DNA of 64,000 nucleotides from Cytobacillus firmus (GTDB taxonomy: Bacteria; Bacillota; Bacilli; Bacillales; Cytobacillaceae): positions 2,628,001-2,692,000 of the forward strand of contig NZ_CP098323.1 of the NCBI RefSeq assembly GCF_023657595.1, written 5' to 3'. Below the pieces are notes generated by a model. The model worked only from the letters and a program-made list of their open reading frames with translations. It made no database searches and was not told where the DNA came from. This document shows positions 16,890 to 25,300 of the stretch, piece by piece. Both the position numbers and the translations under genes were made by a program. Within the stretch, counting starts at the first letter, position 1. Each line of letters begins with the position of its first letter.

Positions 16890-17696
16890 ATGAATTTGAA
16901 ATCAGGCAGTGTGGACCAGTTTGAACAGTTTTCTCAGTTTAAAGATCTTCAGGAGTTTAATGCCCATTTGGAAATGTGGCTATCGGTGCATAAGGACAAG
17001 TTTTCTAAGGGTGAGCTGGCTGGTTTAAAGAGGCTGGTTCGTTTTGCTGCGAAAATCCCGGGGGTATCTAATGCCAAGATTGGCACTGTATTAAAAGCGA
17101 TTCACGAAGAATATAACGGCAATGGTATTTCCCGCTCAACTTTTAAAAGAATGATTGCCAAGGCAGCAGAGATCGGTATTTTTACTGTTCATGAAACTGA
17201 GAGAAAAAACGGCTCACAGTCCAGCAATTTATATGTTTTTAATCGTTTTCCAAAGAGTGAACCACCTAAGAAGGATAAATTGGACCGCCCTAATAAAACT
17301 ATCAATCTTTCTAAAACTAATAAAAATCAAAAGATTACTAAACGTAACGAAACCGTCCTTGATCACACTTTTACGAGTGACCGTGTACCACAATCATTTA
17401 GCAGCACCGTAAAGTGCTTTTTTTCTGAAGCCAAGCAGATAGAGGAGTTTTGGAGAATGGCATCACTTGCAGCCTATAAAAATAATTGTGAGTTGAACAC
17501 TATTTTAGAAACAGCCATCCATTCCTTTAAGCAGCTGATCAGGAAAATGAAAACCAGCGCCATTGCTAAGCCCGCTGCTTATTTCTATGGAATCCTGAAT
17601 AAGAAATTTGAAGAAAAATACTTTGAAGAATTGCATGAAATGGGGTTTCCGGCTGAAGACAATGCCTTTTCGCTAAATTTTTTTTACAAAAAGTAG
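16890..17696 (+). CDS. Helix-turn-helix protein, replication-initiator-like
   Basis: A 268-residue basic protein. Residues about 45-100 (GLKRLVRFAAKIPGVSNAKIGTVLKAIHEE then ISRSTFKRMIAKAAEIGIFTVHET) form two helix-turn-helix-like units ending in a wing, as in transcription or plasmid-type replication proteins. A Lys/Asn-rich linker (residues 125-160) leads to a helical C-terminal domain. The ATG at 16890 follows AAGGGTGG and is preferred to GTG at 16869. The next gene encodes a sigma factor, and 21-base repeats lie just after the stop. Exact function not known. Confidence 0.65.
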   Translation: MNLKSGSVDQFEQFSQFKDLQEFNAHLEMWLSVHKDKFSKGELAGLKRLVRFAAKIPGVSNAKIGTVLKAIHEEYNGNGISRSTFKRMIAKAAEIGIFTVHETERKNGSQSSNLYVFNRFPKSEPPKKDKLDRPNKTINLSKTNKNQKITKRNETVLDHTFTSDRVPQSFSSTVKCFFSEAKQIEEFWRMASLAAYKNNCELNTILETAIHSFKQLIRKMKTSAIAKPAAYFYGILNKKFEEKYFEELHEMGFPAEDNAFSLNFFYKK

Positions 17697-17718
17697 CTAA
17701 CTGCCCCTTTGCTGGGAG

Positions 17719-17768
17719 TTAGACCCCCTAACTTCAGACTTAGACCCCTTAACTCCGGACTTAGGGGG
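17719..17768. repeat. Two 21-bp tandem repeats plus inverted partner
   Basis: Two adjacent 21-base units (17719-17739 and 17740-17760) share TTAGACCCC-TAACT-C-GAC with three mismatches. They are followed by TTAGGGGGAG (17761-17770), the inverse of CCCCCTAA in unit 1. The layout is iteron-like or could form alternative hairpins between the HTH and sigma genes. Confidence 0.6.
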
Positions 17769-17881
17769 AGTAAAAGGCCGATTTACGACTTTTGCTGGAT
17801 TCGTAAAAAATTAGCTGTCAGGATATGTTTGAGCTACCCGGGAATACACAGAGAGCGCGCTTTCCTTGAAGGGACATTTTC

Positions 17882-18370
17882 ATGGAGAGTTTTGAACAGA
17901 TATCAGCACAATATGAACCTATGATTCATGATATCATGCATAAATTGAACATCTATAAAAATACTGAGGAATTCCACCAGCTGGGTTTAATCACACTTTG
18001 GCAGGCGTGGAAAAATCATGACGATGAAAAAGGGACCTTCCTTTCCTACGCTTACAGTATGGTAAAAGGACATATGATGATGGAATTAACGAGACAAACA
18101 AAGCAGATTGATCGATATATCTATCCGGAAGCAGACTTCTGGGAATTCATCGAAGACACCTCACCAGTCCCAAGCCCAGAGCTCACACAGGAACTTTACA
18201 AAAAATGCGGAATGTTATCTGAAAACCAAATGAAATGGCTCCACTATACTTTATGCGATGGGCTGTCTGTCAGGGAAATTGCTGAAAAAGAACGGGTCTC
18301 CCTGTCTGCAGTCAAAAACTGGCGGCAAGGTGCCCGTGAGAAGCTGAAGAAAATAATGCAGTTTAATTAA
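17882..18370 (+). CDS. Sigma-70 family factor, SigO-like
   Basis: A 162-residue sigma factor. Region 2 spans about residues 10-75 (YKNTEEFHQLGLITLWQAW..GTFLSYAYSMVKGHMMMELTR) and region 4 about 110-160 (LSENQMKWLHYTLCDGLSVREIAEKERVSLSAVKNWRQGAREKL, a clear HTH). Region 3 is missing, as in small alternative sigma factors. The downstream yvrJ-type gene recalls the B. subtilis sigO-rsoA-yvrJ locus, where SigO directs a cell-envelope stress regulon, so this may be a SigO relative. AAGGGA precedes the ATG. Confidence 0.8.
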   Translation: MESFEQISAQYEPMIHDIMHKLNIYKNTEEFHQLGLITLWQAWKNHDDEKGTFLSYAYSMVKGHMMMELTRQTKQIDRYIYPEADFWEFIEDTSPVPSPELTQELYKKCGMLSENQMKWLHYTLCDGLSVREIAEKERVSLSAVKNWRQGAREKLKKIMQFN

Positions 18371-18432
18371 AATTCACCCTGTCCTTTTCCCCCTCAAAAA
18401 TATATATAAATGGTGAAAGGAGGTGATCCAAG

Positions 18433-18651
18433 ATGGCACAAGCAATTATCACTGATTCCAAACTTCGCCTGGTATTTGAAACAGGCCTTAATGGGCAGGG
18501 CAAGCCGGTTCACAAATCAAAAACCTACAGCGGCGTAAAGCAATCGGCCACAGCAGATCAGCTTTTCACGGTGGGACAGGCGATCGCCGGACTTAGCAGC
18601 TATCCATTAGCTGAAATCAACAGAAATGACAGCTTCGATATTTTAGGCTAA
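18433..18651 (+). CDS. DUF1659 family protein
   Basis: A 72-residue protein matching DUF1659 (AQAIITDSKLRLVFETG...GKPVHKSKTYSGVKQSATADQLFTVGQAIAGL). Strong AAAGGAGGTGAT precedes the ATG. DUF1659 genes commonly sit beside DUF2922 and YvrJ genes in Bacillus. The biochemical role is unknown. Confidence 0.85.
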   Translation: MAQAIITDSKLRLVFETGLNGQGKPVHKSKTYSGVKQSATADQLFTVGQAIAGLSSYPLAEINRNDSFDILG

Positions 18652-18693
18652 ACAAACTATTAAAAAACCAAAAACATAAGGAGGGAATATTAA

Positions 18694-18912
18694 ATGGCTA
18701 AATCATTAGAAATGACTTTCATCTCTGAACTGGGCAAGCCAACAAAACTTTCTGTTGATAACCCGATTGAACCCATTGATCCTGATGCGGTAAAAGCAGC
18801 CATGGAGCAAATCATTGCTGCCAATGCATTTGAAGGCAATGGCGGAGATTTGGTTTTAGCGGAAAGTGCTAGATTAGTTGAACGGAATGTAACTGAATAT
18901 GAATTAGTATAA
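18694..18912 (+). CDS. DUF2922 family protein
   Basis: A 72-residue protein matching DUF2922 (KSLEMTFISELGKPTKLSVDNPIEPIDPDAVKAAMEQIIAANAFEG...AESARLVERNVTEYEL). AAGGAGGG lies before the ATG. It is part of the conserved DUF1659-DUF2922-YvrJ trio. Function unknown; size and composition resemble its DUF1659 neighbour, which suggests a partner protein. Confidence 0.85.
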   Translation: MAKSLEMTFISELGKPTKLSVDNPIEPIDPDAVKAAMEQIIAANAFEGNGGDLVLAESARLVERNVTEYELV

Positions 18913-18919
18913 TCATCAG

Positions 18920-18950
18920 TGGCCGGATTCCTTGGAACCCGGCCATTTTT
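18920..18950 (+). terminator. Terminator between DUF2922 and YvrJ genes
   Basis: A perfect 7-bp GC-rich stem TGGCCGG/CCGGCCA is followed by five T residues. YvrJ would then depend on readthrough or its own promoter. Confidence 0.75.
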
Positions 18951-18979
18951 ACAATACTCACCAGAAAGGAGCAGCTGCC

Positions 18980-19117
18980 GTGGAACAGATGGTCACATTG
19001 ATCAGCGAACTCGGCTTCCCGATCGTTGTCACCTTTTTCCTGCTGAACCGGATCGAAGCGAAGCTTGATGTTGTGGTGTCTTCCATTCAGGGATTGCCGG
19101 ATCGGTTGAAGGAATAG
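18980..19117 (+). CDS. yvrJ: YvrJ family protein
   Basis: A 45-residue protein with one membrane segment (LISELGFPIVVTFFLLNRIEAKLD) and a short cytoplasmic tail, as in B. subtilis YvrJ. The start is GTG with AAAGGAG 8 bases upstream. In B. subtilis yvrJ lies with the sigO/rsoA genes, which matches the sigma gene found here. Its role is unknown. Confidence 0.8.
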   Translation: MEQMVTLISELGFPIVVTFFLLNRIEAKLDVVVSSIQGLPDRLKE

Positions 19118-19130
19118 GAAAAACAAATAT

Positions 19131-19155
19131 GCTGCCATAAAAACAATATGGCAGC
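19131..19155. terminator. Bidirectional terminator
   Basis: GCTGCCATA and TATGGCAGC form a perfect 9-bp stem between convergent yvrJ and the DAO gene. The minus strand continues into ATATTTGTTTTT. Confidence 0.75.
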
Positions 19156-19175
19156 TCCTGTTTATCTAACTAGAC

Positions 19176-20303
19176 TCACTTTATTCCTGCTTCCAAGCCT
19201 TTTCTTAATGGATCATAGGGTGACAGATCTAGTTCCAACTCCCTTTTCAATGCAAGATCTGCAGCCATGGTGCCCACGTAAGGTCCCATTGTAAGCCCTG
19301 ATGCCCCTAATCCTGTTGCGATAACCAGCCCCTCTGCAGCAGGAATCGTACCCAGCAGCGGCAAGATATCAGGTCCAGCTGGACGGAAGCCAATCCTTAC
19401 TTCTTTTAGAGTGCTTCCAGCTAATCCTGGTGCAACTGTTAATGCTTCATCCAGAACTTCTTTCACACCTGCCGCCGTCAGTCTATAATCAAACCCGGAT
19501 CCCGTTTCCCTGGTAGCTCCAGCCACCACTTTTGAATGGTCGAAAGCTACTAAGTAATGAGTGCTTTGCGGAAGGACAACCGGCCACCTGGAAGTGTCCA
19601 CACTGTTCATTTCCAGATGGGCAATTTGCCCGCGCTGGGGTTCGATTTTAAGATCAATGCCCAATGGTGCAAGTAAGTCCTTAGCCCATGCACCTGCAGT
19701 AACGATAACTGCATCGGCAGCAATGACATCCCCGTTCACTTTTACTCCTGTAACCTTATTACTATGAAATACAAGGTCACCTTCACCTTCAATCATGGCA
19801 GCACCATGTTTTTTTGCGCCATTTAGCATAGCGTCTCTTAACAGCCTGCCATCCAATCTCGCTGCACCCGTAACATGGACAGCCTGCAGATCCTCCCTGA
19901 GCGGCGGATAAAGTTCCCTGGCTTCCGCTGCTGTTAATCTCGTAATCTTCCCTACCTCAGGGGTTTCAGCTTTTTTTTGACGAACACTTTGTTCGATCTC
20001 ATCCAGCTCATCAGAACTGCTGCTGACTGCCATAGCTCCTACCATTCCATAACCAAAATTCTCTTCACCATCTTGTTTAAGATTTGCTATTAAAGATGGA
20101 TAGTAAAGAGCTCCTCGTTTTGCAATGGTGTACCAGTCTTTATCATGTATTCTGGAAATCCACGGGCAAATGATTCCTGCCCCTGCAGCAGTTGCCTGTC
20201 CCTGGTGTGCCTTATCAATAATGACAACCTCTGCACCTTCTCTGGAGAGTTGATAGGCTGCACTTGTACCGACGATTCCGGCGCCTATGACGGCTATTTT
20301 CAT
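19176..20303 (-). CDS. DAO-family FAD-dependent oxidoreductase
   Basis: A 375-residue flavoenzyme of the D-amino acid dehydrogenase/glycine oxidase (DAO) superfamily. The N-terminal dinucleotide fold is IAVIGAGIVGTSAAYQL followed by VVIIDK, and the C-terminal FAD-binding strand is GLVIATGLGASGLTMGPYVG. GIICPWIS and GFRPAGPDILPLLG match substrate-domain landmarks. It is the last gene of the catabolic operon, 17 bases after DUF1904. It probably oxidises a D-amino or N-substituted amino acid, perhaps the product of the HcnBC-like complex. Substrate not determined. AAGGAGGG precedes the ATG. Confidence 0.85.
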   Translation of the reverse strand: MKIAVIGAGIVGTSAAYQLSREGAEVVIIDKAHQGQATAAGAGIICPWISRIHDKDWYTIAKRGALYYPSLIANLKQDGEENFGYGMVGAMAVSSSSDELDEIEQSVRQKKAETPEVGKITRLTAAEARELYPPLREDLQAVHVTGAARLDGRLLRDAMLNGAKKHGAAMIEGEGDLVFHSNKVTGVKVNGDVIAADAVIVTAGAWAKDLLAPLGIDLKIEPQRGQIAHLEMNSVDTSRWPVVLPQSTHYLVAFDHSKVVAGATRETGSGFDYRLTAAGVKEVLDEALTVAPGLAGSTLKEVRIGFRPAGPDILPLLGTIPAAEGLVIATGLGASGLTMGPYVGTMAADLALKRELELDLSPYDPLRKGLEAGIK

Positions 20304-20320
20304 GGCTGAACTCCCTCCTT

Positions 20321-20653
20321 TTAATCCGCAAAACTCTTCCCATTCAAATAATAATCAGCCTCTAAAAATGCAGTAAATGCCACCTCAACCTCCGGCACTC
20401 CAAGCGACTGAACATGATTCGAAACAATTCCGGCAAATTGGTTTTGGACCGCTTTGCCCCTGTCAAACCACTTTACTTCTATAAATGGATAGGCTGGAAC
20501 TTCATTTTTATCAAACACAAAAGTTGAGTTCAAAACCTCTAATGTAAAGTTATCTTCTCCGCAGTCACAAAGCCGTGCCAGGTCTTTCACCAGGTGCGTG
20601 CTGATTTCCTTCGTCTGATCCACTGAAATTCCTCTTATAAACAAATGCGGCAT
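20321..20653 (-). CDS. DUF1904 family protein
   Basis: A 110-residue protein matching DUF1904 (MPHLFIRGISVDQTKEIS...FIEVKWFDRGKAVQNQ...FTAFLEADYYLNGKSF). The fold is tautomerase-like, with a Pro after the initiator Met. If the Met is removed, Pro1 could be catalytic, as in 4-oxalocrotonate tautomerases; this is inference from the start MP. It lies between the two DAO genes, downstream of a palindrome shared with the regulator region. Confidence 0.78.
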   Translation of the reverse strand: MPHLFIRGISVDQTKEISTHLVKDLARLCDCGEDNFTLEVLNSTFVFDKNEVPAYPFIEVKWFDRGKAVQNQFAGIVSNHVQSLGVPEVEVAFTAFLEADYYLNGKSFAD

Positions 20654-20706
20654 CTAAATTCCTCCAATCTTGTTTACATAATATTTTTCCTGACACCTGA
20701 TTTAAA

Positions 20707-20726
20707 AAGTTATAATATTATAACTT
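20707..20726. promoter_or_regulatory. Perfect 20-bp palindrome before DUF1904
   Basis: AAGTTATAATATTATAACTT is a perfect palindrome overlapping the stop of the upstream DAO gene and lying about 50 bases before DUF1904. The same motif occurs upstream of the binding-protein gene (27611) and, in half, upstream of the GntR gene (28421), so it is a likely GntR/UTRA operator. Confidence 0.7.
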
Positions 20727-21813
20727 AATAAAATTCACTCTCACCAAACCTGCTTAAAGAATACCTGTCGATCGGAATGGACGTTTCTCCATCCATGATT
20801 AATTCTGTTAATAACGTTCCTATTAAAGGAGAAAGTGTAACTCCGCTATGGGTGGCTGCTACATAAAGGTTTTCTTGGCCTGGCACTTTACCAAGAATCG
20901 GAAAGCCGTCCTCAGGCATAGCCCGGATTCCGGAAAAGGCGCGGACAATTTTAGCTTTTCTTAATCCGGGTACATATTGGACTGCCATATTGGCTGTTTC
21001 CTGAATGACATCAAGCGTTGTTGCCCGATTAAAGCCTGCTTCTTCCATTGAATAGCCCATCAGAACTTCCCCATTGTTTGCCTGCCTTAATCCGCTGATT
21101 GTAAAATTTAAGAAAGGCTTCAATGGTTCAGACACCAGGATCTGCCCTCTTAATTGATTAACAGGAATCTTAACTCCAAGCATGTCACCGATTTCTCTTG
21201 ACCACGTTCCGCCAGCAAGAATCAGATTTTTGCATTCAAACGCACCCTTATCTGATACAACTGAATATTTTCCATCCTGCTTTTTAATCTCCGTTACCTT
21301 ATTATAAGTAGAATACCGGACGCCATTTCTTTTAGCTGCTCGCATGTACATATCAATCAAGCGGAATGGATTGACATTGCCATCAATGGAGCTGTAGGTA
21401 GCCCCTGCTACTTCCGGATTCATATAGGGCTCTTTTTCGAGAACTTCTTCCCTGGATAACACTTTGATTTTGATGCCGATTTTTCGGTAAGATTCCGCAA
21501 GCTTCTGTGCCTTTTCACGATCACTTTCATTGAAAAATGGCGAAAGTCCCCCTGTCCGCTTGTATTCTACATCCCCTATCTTTTTAGACAGATAAGGGTA
21601 TAGTTCAGCACTGTACATACTAAATTCTGCATACCAGGAAGGTGTTTTATTATGTACCCATACCCAGGCCTGTGTGGATCCGGAGGTGCCTGACATGGGG
21701 TATTTTTTATCAAGCACAAGCACGCCTTCTTTGTACCGTTCAGAAAGGTGGTAAGCAATTCCGCTGCCCACTACACCCCCTCCGATGACAATTGTTTCAT
21801 AATTGGTTTCCAA
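20725..21813 (-). CDS. FAD oxidoreductase, HcnC/opine-oxidase beta-like
   Basis: A 362-residue DAO-superfamily subunit with an N-terminal dinucleotide fold (IVIGGGVVGSGIAYHL, then LVLDK) and a C-terminal strand with PILGKVPGQENLYVAATHSGVTLSPLIG. Its neighbours encode a [2Fe-2S] ferredoxin-like subunit, an HcnB-like flavoprotein and a BFD-like iron-sulfur protein. That set matches hydrogen cyanide synthase HcnABC and opine/octopine oxidase complexes (OoxA/B), in which this subunit binds substrate. The start TTG is set by GGTGAGG upstream and lies next to the stop of the BFD gene. Confidence 0.82.
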   Translation of the reverse strand: METNYETIVIGGGVVGSGIAYHLSERYKEGVLVLDKKYPMSGTSGSTQAWVWVHNKTPSWYAEFSMYSAELYPYLSKKIGDVEYKRTGGLSPFFNESDREKAQKLAESYRKIGIKIKVLSREEVLEKEPYMNPEVAGATYSSIDGNVNPFRLIDMYMRAAKRNGVRYSTYNKVTEIKKQDGKYSVVSDKGAFECKNLILAGGTWSREIGDMLGVKIPVNQLRGQILVSEPLKPFLNFTISGLRQANNGEVLMGYSMEEAGFNRATTLDVIQETANMAVQYVPGLRKAKIVRAFSGIRAMPEDGFPILGKVPGQENLYVAATHSGVTLSPLIGTLLTELIMDGETSIPIDRYSLSRFGESEFY

Positions 21814-22143
21814 TTACCTCACCTTCCCTTCTTCCAATTCCACCTCATCCAGAACAGACTTGACCGCACTAAAGGAGGTACTGTTCGTTGCCAGCGTTTC
21901 AAGCTTAATGGGGGATAGAGGCATTCTCATTCTTGGCAGCGGAATCTCTGAAGGTGATAACCCAGTCTGCTGGTGAATAATTTCTGCCACCATGCTGGTG
22001 CAGATTTTTGCCTGACAGGGACCCATCCCGCAGCGGGTAATCCTCTTCACATCATCAAAGGTCCTTCCACCATTGCTGATAACTTCTTCCACTTCTTCAC
22101 AGCTGATTTCTTCACATCTGCAGATGATTGTCGATTTATCCAA
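21814..22143 (-). CDS. BFD-like [2Fe-2S] protein
   Basis: A 109-residue protein with a BFD-like [2Fe-2S] domain: CRCEEIS near the N-terminus and RCGMGPCQAKIC at residues about 38-49, the CxC...CxxxxC pattern of the Fer2_BFD family. In opine oxidases and sarcosine-type dehydrogenases this module passes electrons between flavin subunits; here it is a free polypeptide. The TTG at 22143 is chosen because AAGGTG lies 6 bases before it; a longer ORF extends upstream without signal and would overlap the previous gene. Confidence 0.82.
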   Translation of the reverse strand: MDKSTIICRCEEISCEEVEEVISNGGRTFDDVKRITRCGMGPCQAKICTSMVAEIIHQQTGLSPSEIPLPRMRMPLSPIKLETLATNSTSFSAVKSVLDEVELEEGKVR

Positions 22144-22172
22144 CTTATTCACCTTCTTCTCTCTTTTCCTAT

Positions 22173-23252
22173 CTAGTAGATAAATTGATCTTTCAGTACC
22201 GGGTTTGCGAATTTCTCGAGATGCTTGACTCTTCCGCTGTGCATTTCTTTGTCCTCCAATAATTCGAGTTCCTTCCAAAGTGCCTCTCTTATCTCATGTG
22301 CCTCAAGCGCACTGATTGCCTGCAGTTCTTCACTTGCACTGATGCCGGCAATCATTCCTGTTAAAAGCAACGGACCATGAGTGCTGATGCCAGCTGCATT
22401 CCCGGCTATGAATACATCTTCCCTATCGGTTTGGAATCTATTATTATATTGCGGAATCCATCCGCCCAGCTCCTCTTGAAATCCAAAGGAACAGCCCAGC
22501 TGATATAAAACATCCAGTATGGGTGCCCTGCCTCCATCCATACAAACGAGGTCCACATTCAGGGTAATGACGTCATCCGGCAGCGCAACATCAATCTGTT
22601 CCACCTGCCCATTTCCTCTTGCCTCTTTTATAAAACTATTAAAGTAAAATGGAATTCCGCTCCGTGACAGTTCTCTCACTTTTTCCTGCTCTTTTGCCAA
22701 AGCTCCACTTTGTTTTTCTATAATTGCTTTGACCCGGATACCCACATCCATCAGCTGTATAGCCGTTTCCATGGCAAAATCACTGGAGCCCACAATCACA
22801 GCTTCTCTCCCAGGCATCACAAAATCACGATTGATCAGTGTCTGTGCAGCACCGATTGTCATAATCCCCGGCAATGTCCATTTTGGAAAAGCAACAGCCT
22901 TTTCAGCTGCTCCGGAAGCCACTATAATCTTTTTTGCATTTACAGGAAATACATTTTCTTCATCTGTAATTCCGGCACTTCCATCAGCGTAAAATCCGAC
23001 AACACGGTGATTCAGGAGCTGTCTCACATTATAATCCTTAATCTGCTCGATTAGTTTATTTGCCAATTCAAAGCCGCGCATGGATTCATATAGGGAGGGA
23101 AGCGGACGCAGCGCTTGAGTCTGCTGGTTAAGCTGCCCGCCAAGCTTGGAAGCTTCGTCAACAATGGTTACATCCAGTCCCCTTGATGCCGTCTCAATTG
23201 CTGTCGACAGGCCTGCAGGACCGCCTCCAATGATCAGTACATCAGTCTTCAT
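22173..23252 (-). CDS. NAD(P)/FAD oxidoreductase, HcnB/OoxA-like
   Basis: A 359-residue flavoprotein with two dinucleotide-binding folds: VLIIGGGPAGLSTAIETASRG at the N-terminus and AVIVGSSDFAMETAIQLMD near residue 150. The C-terminal VFIAGNAAGISTHGPLL is the second FAD motif. It resembles the alpha subunit of opine oxidase and HcnB. The start (ATG 23252) overlaps the 3' end of the [2Fe-2S] gene by 11 bases, and AAGGAGGG precedes it. Expected partner of the HcnC-like and BFD-like subunits downstream. Confidence 0.83.
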   Translation of the reverse strand: MKTDVLIIGGGPAGLSTAIETASRGLDVTIVDEASKLGGQLNQQTQALRPLPSLYESMRGFELANKLIEQIKDYNVRQLLNHRVVGFYADGSAGITDEENVFPVNAKKIIVASGAAEKAVAFPKWTLPGIMTIGAAQTLINRDFVMPGREAVIVGSSDFAMETAIQLMDVGIRVKAIIEKQSGALAKEQEKVRELSRSGIPFYFNSFIKEARGNGQVEQIDVALPDDVITLNVDLVCMDGGRAPILDVLYQLGCSFGFQEELGGWIPQYNNRFQTDREDVFIAGNAAGISTHGPLLLTGMIAGISASEELQAISALEAHEIREALWKELELLEDKEMHSGRVKHLEKFANPVLKDQFIY

Positions 23253-23565
23253 CAATGTCCCTCCTTACCTCGGGGTCATCCATATTCGGGTATATTCGCA
23301 TGCCGTCTTCAACTTCTGTCATGCAGCTCCGCACATGATCCTCACCTTCAATGGTCATATAACAGCTGCAGCATCTCCCGCGCGAGCAGAATAATCCTCT
23401 GGATTGGACCAGCTTACGGGTGACACCCAATTTCTTAATTCCATTTGCCATTAAGGCAGCAGCAACTGATTGCTGCGTATAGGCCTGATATGGCTGGTCA
23501 TTGAAATAAATGGTTACAGGCTTATGAAGCTGCCTGCCAAGAACAGGATGTTTCTCAATGTGCAT
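23242..23565 (-). CDS. (2Fe-2S)-binding protein, HcnA-like
   Basis: A 107-residue plant-type ferredoxin-fold protein: VTIYFNDQPYQAYTQQSVAAALMANG followed by the cluster loop GLFCSRGRCCSCYMTI and the last ligand in RSCMTEV. The HcnA and sarcosine-oxidase alpha N-terminal families have this CxxxxCxxC...C spacing. It would carry electrons from the flavin subunits. It follows the second permease gene by 15 bases with AGGAGAGG before the ATG. Confidence 0.83.
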   Translation of the reverse strand: MHIEKHPVLGRQLHKPVTIYFNDQPYQAYTQQSVAAALMANGIKKLGVTRKLVQSRGLFCSRGRCCSCYMTIEGEDHVRSCMTEVEDGMRIYPNMDDPEVRRDIDED

Positions 23566-23580
23566 AAAGACCTCTCCTAT

Positions 23581-24381
23581 CTAATTTTTCGAGGAAAACA
23601 CTTTCCCTACACCAAGCACTCTTTCAATTACGAGCATTAATACAACAGTGAATAGAATCATGATGCTTGATACGGATGTGATAATCGGATCATATTGATA
23701 TTGCATGTATGTGTAGATCCGCACTGGCAGTGTCACGACATCGGTGCTGACAATGAATAAGGCAACTGTTAAATCATCGAATGAAGTAATAAAGGCAAAA
23801 ATGGCGCCGGCTATAACGCCTGATTTAATGATCGGCAGAGTTATTTGAAAGAAAACTTTCATCGGTCCTGCACCAAGGTTCAAGGCCGCTTGTTCGATAG
23901 AACGGTCGAAACCTACTAAGCTTGCAACAACCAGACGCATCACAAATGGAACCGTTAAAATGATATGCCCTAAAATTAAAGCAATCGGACTGGCAGCTAA
24001 ACCTATCCATGAGTAAAACTGCAAGAGAGCCACACCAAACACGACCGATGGTATTAAAAGCGGCGATCCCACTAATTGAACAATCGCTGTCTTTCCTTTA
24101 AATTGGCGCCTGACTACTGCAAGCGATGCAAGGGTGCCAATGGCAGTCGCAATAATGGCGGTTCCGAAAGCCACAATAATGCTCAGTGTAAAGGACTGCA
24201 TAAATTCCGGATGTTCAATTAATTCTGTGTACCATCTGAGAGTCAGGCCTTCTGGCGGGAATACAATGTATTCGGTAGTTGTTAAGGAGGAAAGCAAAAC
24301 AACCACGATTGGTGCCAGCAGGAAAATATAAACCATTAAACAAACAAAGTTAAAGAAATACTTGGGAAGCCTCCTGCTCAT
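23581..24381 (-). CDS. ABC transporter permease, PotC-like
   Basis: A 266-residue permease with six membrane segments. The EAA-type coupling loop reads EQAALNLGAGPMKVFFQITLPIIKSGVIAG. Its placement after a PotB-like permease and a PotA-like ATPase suggests a polyamine/opine/amino-acid-type uptake system (spermidine/putrescine family). Start overlaps the stop of the upstream permease (ATGA), so synthesis is coupled. Confidence 0.88.
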   Translation of the reverse strand: MSRRLPKYFFNFVCLMVYIFLLAPIVVVLLSSLTTTEYIVFPPEGLTLRWYTELIEHPEFMQSFTLSIIVAFGTAIIATAIGTLASLAVVRRQFKGKTAIVQLVGSPLLIPSVVFGVALLQFYSWIGLAASPIALILGHIILTVPFVMRLVVASLVGFDRSIEQAALNLGAGPMKVFFQITLPIIKSGVIAGAIFAFITSFDDLTVALFIVSTDVVTLPVRIYTYMQYQYDPIITSVSSIMILFTVVLMLVIERVLGVGKVFSSKN

Positions 24382-25295
24382 TGTATGGCCACTCCTTTCT
24401 CAGACCTGGCAAGGATTTTGCTGTATGCGATGATGGTAATGGTGGCAATCAGGATTAGCAGGAAGCCGATTGCGCCTCCATACGGCCAGTTCAGCATCAC
24501 AGCTACTTGTTCATACGTTAAATAGGACATAACCTTCACTTGGGGACCGCCAAGAATGGCCGGTGTAACGAATGAGCTGACGCTTAAGCTGAACACCATA
24601 ACCGATCCGGCGAAAACACCTGGCAAGGTTAACGGAAGCAAAATGGAAAAGAAAGTTCTGAAGGAGCTGGCCCCAAGATTCTGCGAGGCTCTGATGACAG
24701 AAGGGTCTATTTTTTCGAGTGAGCCCATGATGCTGAGCACCATGTACGGGAAAAGAACATGCACCATTCCGATGACGACACTCAATTCGGTGTATAAGAG
24801 GGTTAAAGGCTGATCAATCCAGCCCAGCTTTAATAGTGTATTGTTGACAACACCGTTGTTGGATAACAGAATCACCCAGCCGTAGCAGCGTATAACCATG
24901 CTGATCAGAAGCGGAGAAAGCACCAGAAGGGTTAAATAATTTCTGGCTCTTCCCTTTGATCTGGAAATCTGAAAAGCAACCGGGTAAGAGATAGCGATCG
25001 TAATCAATGTTGTTAAAAGAGCGATTTTCACCGTACGCCAGACCACTCCAAGATAAAAAGGATCTGACATGAACTTGATGTAGTTCTGGAGCGTCCACTC
25101 ATTTCCCACTCCTGTGCTGGCATCAAAACTTTTAAAGCTAGTGATAAATAAGAAAAACAATGGCAGCAAAAAGAAGAAAATGAAGATTCCCAGCGTTGGA
25201 AGTAAAAGCAGCCACGTATCAAGCCGTTTTTTATTCACATTCTTTTTCTTTTGCTGAATCAATAAGTCATGTTCCGTTCCGATTCCGGCTTGCAT
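24378..25295 (-). CDS. ABC transporter permease, PotB-like
   Basis: A 305-residue permease with six predicted membrane segments. The coupling loop RASQNLGASSFRTFFSILLPLTLPGVFAG is the PotB/PotH type. The ATG at 25295 is chosen because GAGGTGA is just upstream; a longer ORF reaches into the ATPase gene. It pairs with the PotC-like permease for import of the operon's substrate. Confidence 0.87.
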   Translation of the reverse strand: MQAGIGTEHDLLIQQKKKNVNKKRLDTWLLLLPTLGIFIFFFLLPLFFLFITSFKSFDASTGVGNEWTLQNYIKFMSDPFYLGVVWRTVKIALLTTLITIAISYPVAFQISRSKGRARNYLTLLVLSPLLISMVIRCYGWVILLSNNGVVNNTLLKLGWIDQPLTLLYTELSVVIGMVHVLFPYMVLSIMGSLEKIDPSVIRASQNLGASSFRTFFSILLPLTLPGVFAGSVMVFSLSVSSFVTPAILGGPQVKVMSYLTYEQVAVMLNWPYGGAIGFLLILIATITIIAYSKILARSEKGVAIQ

Positions 25296-25300
25296 GTGAG

